Assembly: GCF_036169555.1 (NCBI RefSeq)
Contig: NZ_CP108032.1
Location: 1,736,001-1,800,000 of the forward strand
From: Streptomyces sp. NBC_00306
GTDB taxonomy: Bacteria; Actinomycetota; Actinomycetes; Streptomycetales; Streptomycetaceae
DNA: 64,000 nt
Direction: 5' to 3'
The position numbers and the translations under genes are program-made. Position 1 is the first letter of the stretch; each line of letters starts with the position of its first letter. Under the pieces are notes generated by a model that made no database searches, was not told the DNA's origin, and was given only the letters and a program-made list of their open reading frames with translations. This document shows positions 1 to 9,108 of this stretch, piece after piece.

Positions 1-302
1 ATGACAGCGTCGAGCTCCGCGTCGGAGCCCCGTGCCAGATCGAGGAAGGACGGCTCACCCTCGAAACCCTCGGGCGTGAACGCCTGCCGGTCGAGACCGG
101 CGGAGAAGGACTTGCCCTCACCGCGCAGCACCACGATCCGTGCAGTGCCCGGCAGTGACCGACCCGCCTGCGCCAACGCCCGCCACAGAGCGGGAGATTG
201 GGCGTTGCGCTTGTCCGGGTTGGTCAGGGTCACCGTGGCAACAGCGTCCTCGACGGTGAGCCGTACGCCGTCCTTGTCGAGCACAGAGTCGAGCGAAGTC
301 AT
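1..302 (-). CDS. Enoyl-CoA hydratase/isomerase family protein (N-terminal part, runs off the window)
   Basis: About 100 N-terminal residues of a crotonase-fold protein are present; the C-terminus lies beyond the left edge. The reading starts MTSLDSVLDKDGVRLTVEDA and contains the family's early signature VTLTNPDKRNAQSPALWRAL, then IVVLRGEGKSFSAGLDR, where the backbone of the G-K-S-F-S-A-G-L-D segment helps form the oxyanion hole that holds the acyl-CoA thioester. The ATG at 302-300 is preceded by GGAGG about six bases upstream. The family hydrates or isomerises acyl-CoA thioesters in beta-oxidation and related pathways. The substrate cannot be judged because the catalytic Glu region is outside the window. 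Confidence 0.9.
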   Translation of the reverse strand, partial: MTSLDSVLDKDGVRLTVEDAVATVTLTNPDKRNAQSPALWRALAQAGRSLPGTARIVVLRGEGKSFSAGLDRQAFTPEGFEGEPSFLDLARGSDAELDAV

Positions 303-361
303 GGGGGCGCCTCCGGTTCAGGTGCAGTCAGGTGCAGATTAGCTAAGCGACTGCACAGTAA

Positions 362-393
362 CCACCCGGTCGGACAACCGACCGACCGGGTGG
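362..393 (-). terminator. Probable intrinsic terminator of the small HTH gene
   Basis: A perfect 12-bp inverted repeat (CCACCCGGTCGG at 362-373 with CCGACCGGGTGG at 382-393) forms a GC-rich hairpin with an 8-nt loop. It lies 38 bp downstream of the stop codon of the HTH gene and upstream of the next gene on the same strand. No U-tract follows, which is common for Streptomyces terminators. Confidence 0.6.
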
Positions 394-431
394 CCACCGC
401 CTGGAACCGGTGGACCGAAGGAGCCAGGTCG

Positions 432-650
432 TCAGGCCGAAGCCTTCTTGCCTCGTGTTGCTCCGCCGCGTCCCCGCAGCGTGACTCCGGACTCGCTGAG
501 CATCCGGTGGACGAATCCATAGGAACGGCCGGTCTCTTCGGCCAGCGCCCGGATGCTCGCACCGGAGTCGTACTTCTTCTTCAGGTCTGCCGCGAGCTTG
601 TCGCGCGCGGCGCCGGTAACCCGGCTGCCCTTCTTCAGAGTCTCGGCCAC
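432..650 (-). CDS. Small helix-turn-helix domain protein
   Basis: A 72-residue basic protein starting VAETLKKGSRVTGAARDKL. Residues about 17-50 form a helix-turn-helix (AADLKKKYDSGASIRALAEE, then TGRSYGFVHRMLSESG), the type found in resolvase-like and sigma-like HTH domains. The tail is Lys/Arg/Gly-rich (RGRGGATRGKKASA) and could contact DNA non-specifically. I chose the GTG at 650 because GGAGG lies five bases upstream; the open frame continues to 923 but that extension is Arg/Pro-rich and has no start with a ribosome binding site. Its targets are unknown. It lies upstream of the enoyl-CoA hydratase gene on the same strand, separated by a hairpin. Confidence 0.8.
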   Translation of the reverse strand: MAETLKKGSRVTGAARDKLAADLKKKYDSGASIRALAEETGRSYGFVHRMLSESGVTLRGRGGATRGKKASA

Positions 651-996
651 CCGTGCCTCCTCATGGGAAGTGCGCTCTGGACTTCTCATGATCACCCCTT
701 GAGGGCTTCCTGGCCACCCATTCGGCAAGGTCCGTACGACGAGCTTTGCGGTGCGCGGGGCCGTCGCCATGACCGGAGCCCATGATTCCGAGTGTCCGTA
801 GTCGCACGTCAGGCCGATCTTTCCGAAGAACGGCCAGGTCAGAACGGGTGGGCAGGCGCCGGCGCCGGCAGGGACACGGACGGCGGCAATCCGCTCGGCG
901 CCACGCCGCAGTACGAGACGCACTCACTCAGATGATGGATCACGTGTCGGCCGAATGATCCATACGGAGTGGATCAGTGCGCCGCAGACCCCCGGA
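651..996. other. Intergenic region with a 29-bp inverted repeat
   Basis: No convincing gene is seen in this 346-bp stretch, which should hold the promoter of the small HTH gene. It contains an 8-bp perfect inverted repeat, ATGGATCA at 935-942 with TGATCCAT at 956-963, and a further half-site TGGATCA just beyond (970-976). The position, between an HTH gene and the end of the ABC-F gene, would allow an operator, but there is no direct evidence. Confidence 0.4.
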
Positions 997-1017
997 CCGG
1001 GGGCCGCGGGCCCCCGG
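997..1017 (-). terminator. Intrinsic terminator of the ABC-F gene
   Basis: A 9-bp perfect GC stem (CCGGGGGCC at 997-1005, GGCCCCCGG at 1009-1017) with a GCG loop. It starts only 6 bp past the ABC-F stop codon. Confidence 0.7.
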
Positions 1018-1023
1018 CGGCGG

Positions 1024-2622
1024 TCAGGCGAGGGCGACCAGGTCCGCGTAGTCCTTGCCCCACAGGTCCTCGACGCCGTCCGGCAGCAGGATGATCCGCT
1101 CCGGTTCCAGCGCCTCGACCGCTCCCTCGTCGTGCGTGACGAGGATGACCGCGCCCTTGTAGGTGCGCAGCGCGCCGAGGATCTCCTCGCGGCTGGCCGG
1201 GTCGAGGTTGTTGGTGGGCTCGTCGAGGAGCAGGACGTTGGCCGACGAGACGACGAGGGTGGCCAGCGCGAGACGGGTCTTCTCGCCGCCGGAGAGGACC
1301 CCGGCTGGCTTGTCCACGTCGTCCCCGGAGAACAGGAAGGAACCGAGCGTCTTGCGCACCTGGACCAGATCGAGGTCGGGCGCGGAGGAGCGCATGTTCT
1401 CCAGGACCGTGCGGTCGGGGTCGAGGGTCTCATGCTCCTGGGCGTAGTAGCCGAGCTTGAGGCCGTGGCCCGGGGTGACCTCGCCGGTGTCGGGCTTCTC
1501 CACCCCGGCCAGCAGCCGCAGCAGCGTGGTCTTGCCCGCACCGTTCAGACCGAGGATGACGACCCGGGAGCCCTTGTCGATCGCCAGGTCGACATCGGTG
1601 AAGATCTCCAGCGATCCGTACGACTTCGACAGACCCTCGGCGGTGAGCGGGGTCCTGCCGCAGGGGGCGGGGTCGGGGAAGCGCAGCTTGGCGACCTTGT
1701 CGGCCATGCGGACGTCTTCCAGACCCGAGAGCAGGCGCTCGGCGCGCCGGGCCATGTTCTGCGCGGCGACGGTCTTGGTGGCCTTGGCGCGCATCTTGTC
1801 GGCCTGGGAGTTGAGCGCGGCGGCCTTCTTCTCGGCGTTCTGGCGTTCGCGCTTGCGGCGCTTCTCGTCCGCCTCGCGCTGCTGCTGGTACAGCTTCCAG
1901 CCCATGTTGTAGACGTCGATGTTCGAGCGGTTGGCGTCCAGGTAGAAGACCTTGTTCACGACCGTCTCGACCAGGTCGACGTCGTGGGAGATGACGATGA
2001 AGCCGCCGCGGTAGGTCTTCAGGTAGTCGCGCAGCCAGACGATGGAGTCGGCGTCGAGGTGGTTCGTCGGCTCGTCCAGGAGCAGGGTGTCCGCGTCCGA
2101 GAACAGGATGCGGGCGAGCTCGACCCGGCGGCGCTGACCACCGGAGAGCGTATGCAGCGGCTGGCCGAGCACCCGGTCGGGGAGCCCGAGCGCGGCGGCG
2201 ATGGTGGCGGCCTCGGCCTCGGCGGCGTATCCGCCCTTGGTGAGGAACTCCGTCTCCAGGCGCTCGTACTTCTTCATCGCCTTCTCGCGGGTGGCTCCCT
2301 GGCCGTTCGCCATCCGGTCCTCGTTCTCGCGCATCTTCTTCAGCACGGAGTCGAGGTCGCGGGCGGAGAGGATCCGGTCGCGGGCGAGAGTGTCGAGGTC
2401 GCCGGTGCGCGGGTCCTGCGGGAGGTATCCGACCTCGCCGGAGCGGGTGATGGTGCCGGCCGCGGGGATGCCCTCACCCGCGAGGCACTTGGTGAGCGTG
2501 GTCTTGCCGGCGCCGTTGCGGCCGACCAGGCCGATGCGGTCGCCCTTGGCGATACGGAAGGAAGCGGACTCGATGAGTACGCGCGCGCCGGCGCGCAACT
2601 CGATGCCGGAAGCGGTGATCAC
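1024..2622 (-). CDS. ABC-F family ATP-binding cassette protein
   Basis: A 532-residue protein with two ABC ATPase domains and no membrane segments. Domain 1 has Walker A GLVGRNGAGKTT (about 31-42), signature LSGGQRRRVELA (about 159-170) and Walker B LLLDEPTNHLD. A charged linker of about 80 residues rich in Lys, Arg and Glu (roughly 230-310, the P-site tRNA interaction motif of ABC-F proteins) leads to domain 2 with GLNGAGKTT, LSGGEKTRLALA and LLLDEPTNNLD. ABC-F proteins act on the ribosome E site, as translation factors (EttA, Uup) or antibiotic-resistance factors. The GTG at 2622 has GGAG seven bases upstream. A mini-ORF with a hairpin lies upstream (see 2682-2705). Whether it is a housekeeping or resistance ABC-F cannot be decided from the sequence alone. 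Confidence 0.93.
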   Translation of the reverse strand: MITASGIELRAGARVLIESASFRIAKGDRIGLVGRNGAGKTTLTKCLAGEGIPAAGTITRSGEVGYLPQDPRTGDLDTLARDRILSARDLDSVLKKMRENEDRMANGQGATREKAMKKYERLETEFLTKGGYAAEAEAATIAAALGLPDRVLGQPLHTLSGGQRRRVELARILFSDADTLLLDEPTNHLDADSIVWLRDYLKTYRGGFIVISHDVDLVETVVNKVFYLDANRSNIDVYNMGWKLYQQQREADEKRRKRERQNAEKKAAALNSQADKMRAKATKTVAAQNMARRAERLLSGLEDVRMADKVAKLRFPDPAPCGRTPLTAEGLSKSYGSLEIFTDVDLAIDKGSRVVILGLNGAGKTTLLRLLAGVEKPDTGEVTPGHGLKLGYYAQEHETLDPDRTVLENMRSSAPDLDLVQVRKTLGSFLFSGDDVDKPAGVLSGGEKTRLALATLVVSSANVLLLDEPTNNLDPASREEILGALRTYKGAVILVTHDEGAVEALEPERIILLPDGVEDLWGKDYADLVALA

Positions 2623-2643
2623 GGACAGACTCCAGGGCGGGTG

Positions 2644-2682
2644 GACGGCGGAAGGGACGGTCGCGGAAGCTTCGACGCCGTC
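2644..2682 (-). promoter_or_regulatory. Hairpin between the leader mini-ORF and the ABC-F gene
   Basis: Seven-bp perfect inverted repeat, GACGGCG at 2644-2650 and CGCCGTC at 2676-2682 on the + strand. On the transcript the first arm begins inside the stop codon of the seven-codon mini-ORF. A ribosome stalled on or terminating at the mini-ORF would therefore compete with this stem, as expected of leader-peptide control. The loop also holds the palindrome GAAGCTTC. Confidence 0.35.
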
Positions 2683-2705
2683 TAATGCGCAAGGAGAATG
2701 GCCAT
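2682..2705 (-). CDS. Possible leader peptide MAILLAH upstream of the ABC-F gene
   Basis: Seven codons and a TAG stop (ATG at 2705-2703, stop at 2684-2682) encode M-A-I-L-L-A-H. There is no Shine-Dalgarno sequence, but the hexamer TAGACT (2718-2713) sits seven bases before the ATG, where a -10 box would start transcription at or next to the A of the ATG, so the mini-ORF may be leaderless. Its stop is 59 bp upstream of the ABC-F start and overlaps a hairpin arm. Short leader peptides regulate several antibiotic-inducible ABC-F genes. That this one does so is inference. Confidence 0.4.
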   Translation of the reverse strand: MAILLAH

Positions 2706-2712
2706 GGAGGCC

Positions 2713-2718
2713 AGTCTA
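2713..2718 (-). promoter_or_regulatory. Putative -10 box of the ABC-F transcript
   Basis: TAGACT on the minus strand matches the actinobacterial TANNNT -10 pattern. No clear -35 is visible 16-19 bp further upstream. Confidence 0.35.
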
Positions 2719-2904
2719 ACCGGGCGGTGCAAGTGGTTTTGCCGCTGCTGGGGCGGGGCGACGGCCCCCGGGGAGGCCCGGCCGGGCCCACGCGGACGCG
2801 ATCGCGGCAAAAGGGGCGAGTCGCCACGGAATGATCAATACTCGGCGCCAGGTGGCGCCGGCGGCGGGCCGGCGCCACGCCCGCGCAGCCGAGGGTGGTG
2901 GCTC

Positions 2905-3795
2905 ATGCAGTTCGACGACGACGCCGATCTGGACACGTCCGAGGTCCGGGACGTGCGGGGCAGCCGTGTCCCCGGCGGCAGGGCGACCATCGGCGGCGGC
3001 ATCGCGGGACTCATCGCGCTGATCCTCGGACTGTTCTTCGGCGTCGGACCCGAACAGCTCGGCCTCTCCTCGGGCGACACCGCCCCGGCCCCGACGGCCT
3101 CCACCCAGGCCGAGGTCGATCAGGCGTGCCGGCGGGGGTCGGACGCCAACACCCGCGAGGACTGCCGGATCGTCGCTGTGGTCAACAGCGTGCAGGACTA
3201 CTGGCGTGCGGAGTTCCCGCGACGGCAGGGGCGCTACAGCGACGCCCGCACCGTGATGTTCACCGGGCAGGTGGGCACCGCCTGCGGGGCCGCGACCGCG
3301 GCGGTGGGGCCCTTCTACTGCCCCGCCGACCGGCAGGTCTATCTGGATCTCGGCTTCTTCGACGATCTGCGGACGAAGTTCGGGTCGACCGGCGGACCGT
3401 TCGCCCAGGCCTATGTGGTCGCCCATGAGTACGGCCACCATGTGCAGAACCTGATGGGCACCCTCCAGCGCGCCCAGGACGGCCGGCAGGGCGCGAACAG
3501 CAACGCGGTGCGGGTGGAGCTCCAGGCCGACTGCTACGCGGGCGTCTGGGCGCACCACGCCACGACCACTCCCGACGAGCGGACCGGCAGGCCGCTGCTG
3601 ACGACGCTGACGGACGCCGACATCAGGGACGGCCTGGACGCGGCGGCCGCGGTCGGCGACGACCGGATCCAGGAGAGGTTCCATGGCCGCGTCACCCCCG
3701 AGTCCTGGACGCACGGCTCGGCGGCGCAGCGCCAGCAGTGGTTCTACACGGGCTACCGCACCGGTGACATGGCGCGCTGCAACACCTTCGCCTGA
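2905..3795 (+). CDS. Membrane-anchored neutral zinc metallopeptidase (YpfJ family)
   Basis: A 296-residue protein. The N-terminus [19 protein letters not shown] and a single membrane segment at about residues 30-46 ([17 protein letters not shown]) match the YpfJ / neutral zinc metallopeptidase family. The zinc motif HEYGHH (HExxH) is at about 174-179, and a downstream [11 protein letters not shown] segment supplies the third ligand. C-terminal [10 protein letters not shown] is also typical. The ATG at 2905 was preferred to the upstream in-frame ATGs at 2698/2704 because it starts at the conserved MQFDDDA and has a purine-rich site (GAGGGTGG) just upstream. The catalytic domain faces outside the membrane. 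The natural substrate is not known. Confidence 0.9.
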   Translation: MQFDDDADLDTSEVRDVRGSRVPGGRATIGGGIAGLIALILGLFFGVGPEQLGLSSGDTAPAPTASTQAEVDQACRRGSDANTREDCRIVAVVNSVQDYWRAEFPRRQGRYSDARTVMFTGQVGTACGAATAAVGPFYCPADRQVYLDLGFFDDLRTKFGSTGGPFAQAYVVAHEYGHHVQNLMGTLQRAQDGRQGANSNAVRVELQADCYAGVWAHHATTTPDERTGRPLLTTLTDADIRDGLDAAAAVGDDRIQERFHGRVTPESWTHGSAAQRQQWFYTGYRTGDMARCNTFA

Positions 3796-3888
3796 CGGCC
3801 CTGGCGGGGCTCCGGGCGTTGTCGGTGGCCGGTGCCAGACTGAGACCCAGATCACATCCCCACCGTCGAGCATGAAGGAGTGATCGGA

Positions 3889-4287
3889 ATGGCACAGTCA
3901 CCGAGCATCAGTCCGACCCTGGTCTATGCGGACGCCAAGGCCGCGATCAAGCAGCTCACCGAGGCCTTCGGCTTCACCGAGCACGCGGTGTACGAGGACG
4001 AGGACGGCCGGGTGGTCCATGCCGAGCTGATGTACGGCAACGGCATGGTGATGCTGGGCAGCAAGGGCACCGGCGGCGAGTTCGCCAAGCTGATGACGGA
4101 CGCCGGGCCCGCGGGTGTCTTCGTCCATGTCGACGATGTCGACGCGCACCACGGCAAGGCCGTGGAGCACGGGGTGGACGTGGTGATGCCGCCGACCGAT
4201 CAGGACTACGGGGCGCGGGACTACATGGCGCGCGACATCGAGGGCAATGTGTGGAGCTTCGGCACGTACGCACCGGGGACGGCGTAA
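3889..4287 (+). CDS. VOC / glyoxalase-like domain protein
   Basis: A 132-residue single-domain protein beginning MAQSPSISPTLVYADAKAAIKQLTEAFGF, the typical first strand and helix of the vicinal-oxygen-chelate fold, and ending in RDIEGNVWSFGTY. AAGGAG lies upstream of the ATG at 3889. VOC proteins may be metal enzymes (glyoxalase I, dioxygenases) or binding proteins (bleomycin resistance). The PhnB-like layout with conserved H/E positions gives no substrate. It is read from the same strand as the metallopeptidase 93 bp upstream, and converges on the next gene at a shared terminator. Confidence 0.85.
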   Translation: MAQSPSISPTLVYADAKAAIKQLTEAFGFTEHAVYEDEDGRVVHAELMYGNGMVMLGSKGTGGEFAKLMTDAGPAGVFVHVDDVDAHHGKAVEHGVDVVMPPTDQDYGARDYMARDIEGNVWSFGTYAPGTA

Positions 4288-4289
4288 CC

Positions 4290-4314
4290 GGAGGGGCCGG
4301 GTCCCGGCCCCTCC
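4290..4314. terminator. Bidirectional terminator between convergent genes
   Basis: A 12-bp perfect inverted repeat (GGAGGGGCCGGG at 4290-4301, CCCGGCCCCTCC at 4303-4314) lies directly after the VOC stop and 19 bp from the end of the opposing gene. Confidence 0.75.
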
Positions 4315-4333
4315 GGGGATGACGGGACAGCCC

Positions 4334-5719
4334 TCAGGCGCCGCCGGTGTGCACCTGGAACGCGGCCCTGCGCACGGCCTTGGCGAGTGCCGGGTCCGGA
4401 TGCGCGGCCGCGAGTGCGACCAGGACCTGGACCGTGCGGGGGTGGCCGCCGGCCCGGACCTCGTCCAGGAGCGCAGGGACGGTGCCCTGGACCGCCGAGT
4501 CGAGGTGGCGCAGCAGGAGTTGGGGCTCACCGTGGTCGGCGACGGCCGCCGCGGTGTCCACCCAGAGCCAGGTGGCTTCCTCCCGGGTGAGGACCTCGGC
4601 GGCGTCCTCGGGGTCGGCCCCGTCGTACTCCGCGAGCCACAGCAGCGCGTAGGGGCGCAGGGAGGGCTCGTGCGCGGCGGCACGGACCTCGCCCTCGGCG
4701 GGGGCGCCGACGACGCGCAGCGCCTCGAAGGCGAGTCCGCGCAGCAGGGCGTCCTCGCCGCGGGCGACGCCGAGCAGTTCGGCGACGGCGCTGGAGACCG
4801 TACGGGCGGCCAGCCAGGCGCGGTACTCGGCGCGGGCCGGTCCCGGGGTGAGGCGGGCGCAGCCGCGGAGCATGTCCTCGGCCGACTGCTCGATGTTGCC
4901 GGCGGGGCTCTGGGCGGCGACACAGATCTGTTCGAGCTTGACCCACACCGCCCAGTTGCCGAGCGGGGTGAGCGTCGCGGAGCTGCCCGCGTCGAGCGTC
5001 AGGGCGCCGACGGCGGACAGACCCTCCAGGGCCCAGTCGAGCAGCGGAGGCAGCGGGGCGTCCGAGGCGGCGGGGACGGGCTGCTCCTGGAGGCCGTACG
5101 GCACCTCGCAGCGCTCCTCGCGCAGTTCGGCGACGCGCTGCTCCAGCAGGTCGAGCAGCGCGGGCACCAGGACCGGGCCGGCGGAGAGCTGGAGGAGCGA
5201 GAGCAGTTGGGGCACGGCCTCGACGACCTCGGCCACCGCGGTGGGGGCGACGTCGGCGGGGGCCGGGTGGATCAGCGACCAGGCGTCGAAGAGGGCGACC
5301 CAGCCGCGCAGTACGGCCATGTCGTCGCGGTCCCAGGCGCGCAGACGCCAGCCGGGGCGTGCGGTGTCGCCGTGCAGTTCGACCAGACCGGCGAGACGGG
5401 CCCGGTCCCAGCCGGTGCGGACCTGGAGCGGGGTCAACTCCAGTGCGGCGGCGGCCCGTTCCTGCGCCCGGTCGGCGAGCGGAGCGGTGCTGGGGTCCCT
5501 TTCGACGGCCGCCCAGCGGGCGATGCGGACGGCGTCCGCGAGGACCGCCCGCGCCTGACGGGCGAGCTCCGCGGGCGGGGGTGTGCCCTCGGGGGGCCTC
5601 GGCGCCGGCCGGGTGCGCCGGGTCGTCACGGCCCGTCGTGCGGCGGCCAGTGACCGCGGGCGGACAAGACGGAGTCTGGAGTTGCGCGCCAATTGCTCAT
5701 CAGGCTTTCGGGACGTCAC
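4334..5719 (-). CDS. Uncharacterised actinobacterial protein
   Basis: I do not recognise a characterised family. The 461-residue protein begins VTSRKPDEQLARNSRLRLVR, is helical and Leu/Ala-rich, and has no signal peptide or membrane span. The C-terminal half (about 250-460) looks like repeated antiparallel helices (for example HPRTVQVLVALAAAHPDPALAKAVRRAA at the end), suggesting a HEAT-like or TPR-like solenoid. The GTG at 5719 is the best start by position, because further upstream the frame becomes Arg/Pro-rich antisense of the hydrolase gene; no strong ribosome binding site is visible. It is followed by a terminator shared with the VOC gene and lies 56 bp downstream of the alpha/beta hydrolase gene on the same strand. 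Confidence 0.75.
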   Translation of the reverse strand: MTSRKPDEQLARNSRLRLVRPRSLAAARRAVTTRRTRPAPRPPEGTPPPAELARQARAVLADAVRIARWAAVERDPSTAPLADRAQERAAAALELTPLQVRTGWDRARLAGLVELHGDTARPGWRLRAWDRDDMAVLRGWVALFDAWSLIHPAPADVAPTAVAEVVEAVPQLLSLLQLSAGPVLVPALLDLLEQRVAELREERCEVPYGLQEQPVPAASDAPLPPLLDWALEGLSAVGALTLDAGSSATLTPLGNWAVWVKLEQICVAAQSPAGNIEQSAEDMLRGCARLTPGPARAEYRAWLAARTVSSAVAELLGVARGEDALLRGLAFEALRVVGAPAEGEVRAAAHEPSLRPYALLWLAEYDGADPEDAAEVLTREEATWLWVDTAAAVADHGEPQLLLRHLDSAVQGTVPALLDEVRAGGHPRTVQVLVALAAAHPDPALAKAVRRAAFQVHTGGA

Positions 5720-5775
5720 AGGGAGCAGTGTTCCCGCTGTATGCCCGAAAGCCCAAACGGAACCTGGTGGGCCGC

Positions 5776-6903
5776 CTACAGAAGGGGGGTGAGGAAGCGG
5801 CGCAGCGCCTCTTCGTAGTGGGCCGGGCCGGCGTTCCACATGGCCGCGTGAGGGGCCTCGCGGACCGTCTGGAGGCTGACCAGATCGGGGCGGGCGGCCG
5901 CGAGGTCGCGGGAGCGCTGCCAGGGCGCGAGCGTGTCGTCGGGGCCGTGGAAGATCAGGGTGGGCGCCGTCAGGGCGCCGGGGTCGGCGACGTCCCGCAG
6001 CCGGTCGCCGTACAGGCCCGTCCTGCCCTGCGCGGCCCGGACGGCCAGGGGCAGCAGGACGGCGGGGGTGCGGCGGGCGGAGGCCAGACCGCGCAGGGTG
6101 GCTTCCCAGTCGAGGACCGGGGAGTCGAGGACGAGGCCGCTGATCCGGTCGCGCAGACCGGAGTTGGCGGCTGCGTACAGGGCCATGGAGGCACCGGTGG
6201 ACCAGCCGTGGACGACGATCTGTTCGGCGCCGTGGCGTACGGCGAAGCGGATGGCGGCGTCGAGGTCGCGCCATTCCGAGTCGCCGAGGTGGTTGAGGCC
6301 GTCGGGGGACCTGGGCGCGTCGGGGTCACCGCGGTAGCCGAGCCCGAGCACCGGGCAGCGCTGGCTCCGGAGGAACGGCAGCAGATTCAGGGGGTGTTCG
6401 CGGGTGGTGCCGAGACCGTGCACGGCGATCACCCAGGTGCCGCGGATGCCCGGCACGAACCAGGCGGGCAGCGGGCCGAGTTCGCCGGGGATGCTGACCT
6501 CGGAGCAGTCGATGTCGAGCGCCTCCCGCGGACTGCCGTGGTACAGCTGCGGCGTCATCCGGACCCGGGTGCCCGGACCGAGGGTGCCGAGGACGACGCG
6601 CTCCAGACGGCGCACGAGCGTGTCGGCCGCATGCGGCACGTCGTCCAGCACCGGGCCGACGATGGCGTGGATGCCGGGGCCGACGAGCCCGTATCTGCCG
6701 GGGCGCCGCGAGGCCAGGCTGCGCGTGAGCGTGACCCGGCCGGCGGCCACGGCGTGCACGGTGAGCTTCGGCTCTCCGGGCAGCGGGCGGCCGGGCGGCG
6801 CCTTGAGCGCGGCGTCGCTGGCGTAGCGGCCGGCCGCGAACGCGGCCGCGCCGGCACCTATCAGAGTGGTGACGGCCGCTGCCGTCGCTGTAGCCGGGCG
6901 CAC
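5776..6903 (-). CDS. Alpha/beta hydrolase with N-terminal membrane anchor
   Basis: A 375-residue protein starting VRPATATAAAVTTLIGAGAAAFAAG, a hydrophobic segment that could be an uncleaved anchor or signal. Residues about 170-375 form an alpha/beta hydrolase: oxyanion motif WVIAVHGLG, nucleophile elbow VVHGWSTGASMAL (Ser in G-W-S-T-G), the acid in LIFHGPDDTLAP, and His in EAPHAAMWN. The family includes lipases, esterases and peptidases; the substrate is unknown. It lies 55 bp downstream of the class II aldolase gene on the same strand. Confidence 0.85.
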   Translation of the reverse strand: MRPATATAAAVTTLIGAGAAAFAAGRYASDAALKAPPGRPLPGEPKLTVHAVAAGRVTLTRSLASRRPGRYGLVGPGIHAIVGPVLDDVPHAADTLVRRLERVVLGTLGPGTRVRMTPQLYHGSPREALDIDCSEVSIPGELGPLPAWFVPGIRGTWVIAVHGLGTTREHPLNLLPFLRSQRCPVLGLGYRGDPDAPRSPDGLNHLGDSEWRDLDAAIRFAVRHGAEQIVVHGWSTGASMALYAAANSGLRDRISGLVLDSPVLDWEATLRGLASARRTPAVLLPLAVRAAQGRTGLYGDRLRDVADPGALTAPTLIFHGPDDTLAPWQRSRDLAAARPDLVSLQTVREAPHAAMWNAGPAHYEEALRRFLTPLL

Positions 6904-6958
6904 TGCTCCAGTGTCGGTACCGGCGGGCCGCCCTGCCAGTGGACGGACGCCACCGGTG

Positions 6959-7621
6959 TCAGCGGCCCTGGCCGTAGCCCCGGAGTTTCTCCCCGACCTC
7001 GGCCAGCTGGGCGCCGGAGAGCAGGGTGGGAGTGCGGCCGGGCACCGAGGACGCGGTCAGCCAGAGCCGGCACATCCACTCCAGCTGGGCGGTGCGGTCG
7101 TACGCCTGGTCGAGGGTGTCGCCGTAGGCGACGGTGCCGTGGTTCTGGAGCAGGCAGGCCGTGCGGTCCTCCAGGGCCGCCCGCATGGCCGCGGCCAGCT
7201 CGTCCGAGCCGTAGAGGGCGTAGGGGGCGACGCGTACGGGTCCGCCCAGCGCCGCCGTCATGTAGTGGATCGGCGGCAGCGTGGGGACGAGGGTGGAGAC
7301 GGCCGTGGCGTGCACGGCGTGGGTGTGCACCACGGCCCTCGCCGGGGTGCCTCGGTAGACCTCCAGATGCAGCGGCAGCTCGCTGGTGGGCTTGAGGTCG
7401 CCGAGCACCTGGTGGCCGTCGAGGTCGACGGCGACGGTGTCCTCGGGGGTGAGCCGGTCGTAGGGCACTCCGCTCGGGGTGACCAGGACGAGGTCGCCGG
7501 CCCGTACCGAGACATTGCCCGATGTGCCGACGACCAGGCCTTCCGCCGCCGTCCTGCGGGCCGTGGCCACGAGGTCGCGCCATGCCCGGTCGATGGTCTC
7601 CTGCCGCTCCGCATCGGTCAT
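6959..7621 (-). CDS. Class II aldolase/adducin family protein (fuculose-phosphate aldolase-like)
   Basis: 220 residues. The Zn-binding layout of L-fuculose-1-phosphate aldolase (FucA) and L-ribulose-5-phosphate 4-epimerase is present: TSGNVSVR near residue 30, the catalytic Glu in TSELPLHLEVY, the HTH ligands in VVHTHAVHATA, and the last His in LLQNHGTVAYG. These enzymes split or rearrange sugar phosphates in the cytosol. MTDAERQETIDRAWRDLVA from the ATG at 7621 is chosen as the start, with AGGA upstream; the open frame continues to 7720 without further homology. The close hydrolase gene downstream may be cotranscribed. The specific sugar cannot be assigned. Confidence 0.88.
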   Translation of the reverse strand: MTDAERQETIDRAWRDLVATARRTAAEGLVVGTSGNVSVRAGDLVLVTPSGVPYDRLTPEDTVAVDLDGHQVLGDLKPTSELPLHLEVYRGTPARAVVHTHAVHATAVSTLVPTLPPIHYMTAALGGPVRVAPYALYGSDELAAAMRAALEDRTACLLQNHGTVAYGDTLDQAYDRTAQLEWMCRLWLTASSVPGRTPTLLSGAQLAEVGEKLRGYGQGR

Positions 7622-7775
7622 GCGGCGATCCTGCCAGGCCGCCGCGGGGGCAGAGAGGCCGGGCGTGACGCAGATCACGGAATCGAAGATCGGAGCCGCG
7701 GAGAGGCCTGTTTGCGGCACCGACCGAAAGCGGAGTCACAGACCCTCACTTGGAGACACCACAAAGCCCGTCCCA

Positions 7776-7797
7776 GTTCATCTTCCGTTCACTCAGG
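7776..7797 (+). promoter_or_regulatory. PHO box (PhoP-binding direct repeats) of the phosphate transporter gene
   Basis: Two adjacent 11-nt units, GTTCATCTTCC (7776-7786) and GTTCACTCAGG (7787-7797), match the GTTCACC-type direct-repeat unit bound by PhoP in Streptomyces. A degenerate third unit (TTTCCTAGGTT, 7798-7808) follows. The site is 48 bp upstream of the transporter start. PhoP could also act on the divergent aldolase gene. Confidence 0.7.
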
Positions 7798-7844
7798 TTT
7801 CCTAGGTTCCACTGGCCACTGACGTCCATAGATTGCCTGGGTAA

Positions 7845-9095
<1,251 letters not shown>

Positions 9096-9108
9096 GGACA
9101 GAAACAGC

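Noticed and set aside
651..923. N-terminal extension of the small HTH protein to 163 residues.
   Set aside because: The extension has no domain and no ribosome-bound start; the GTG at 650 has GGAGG at the right distance.
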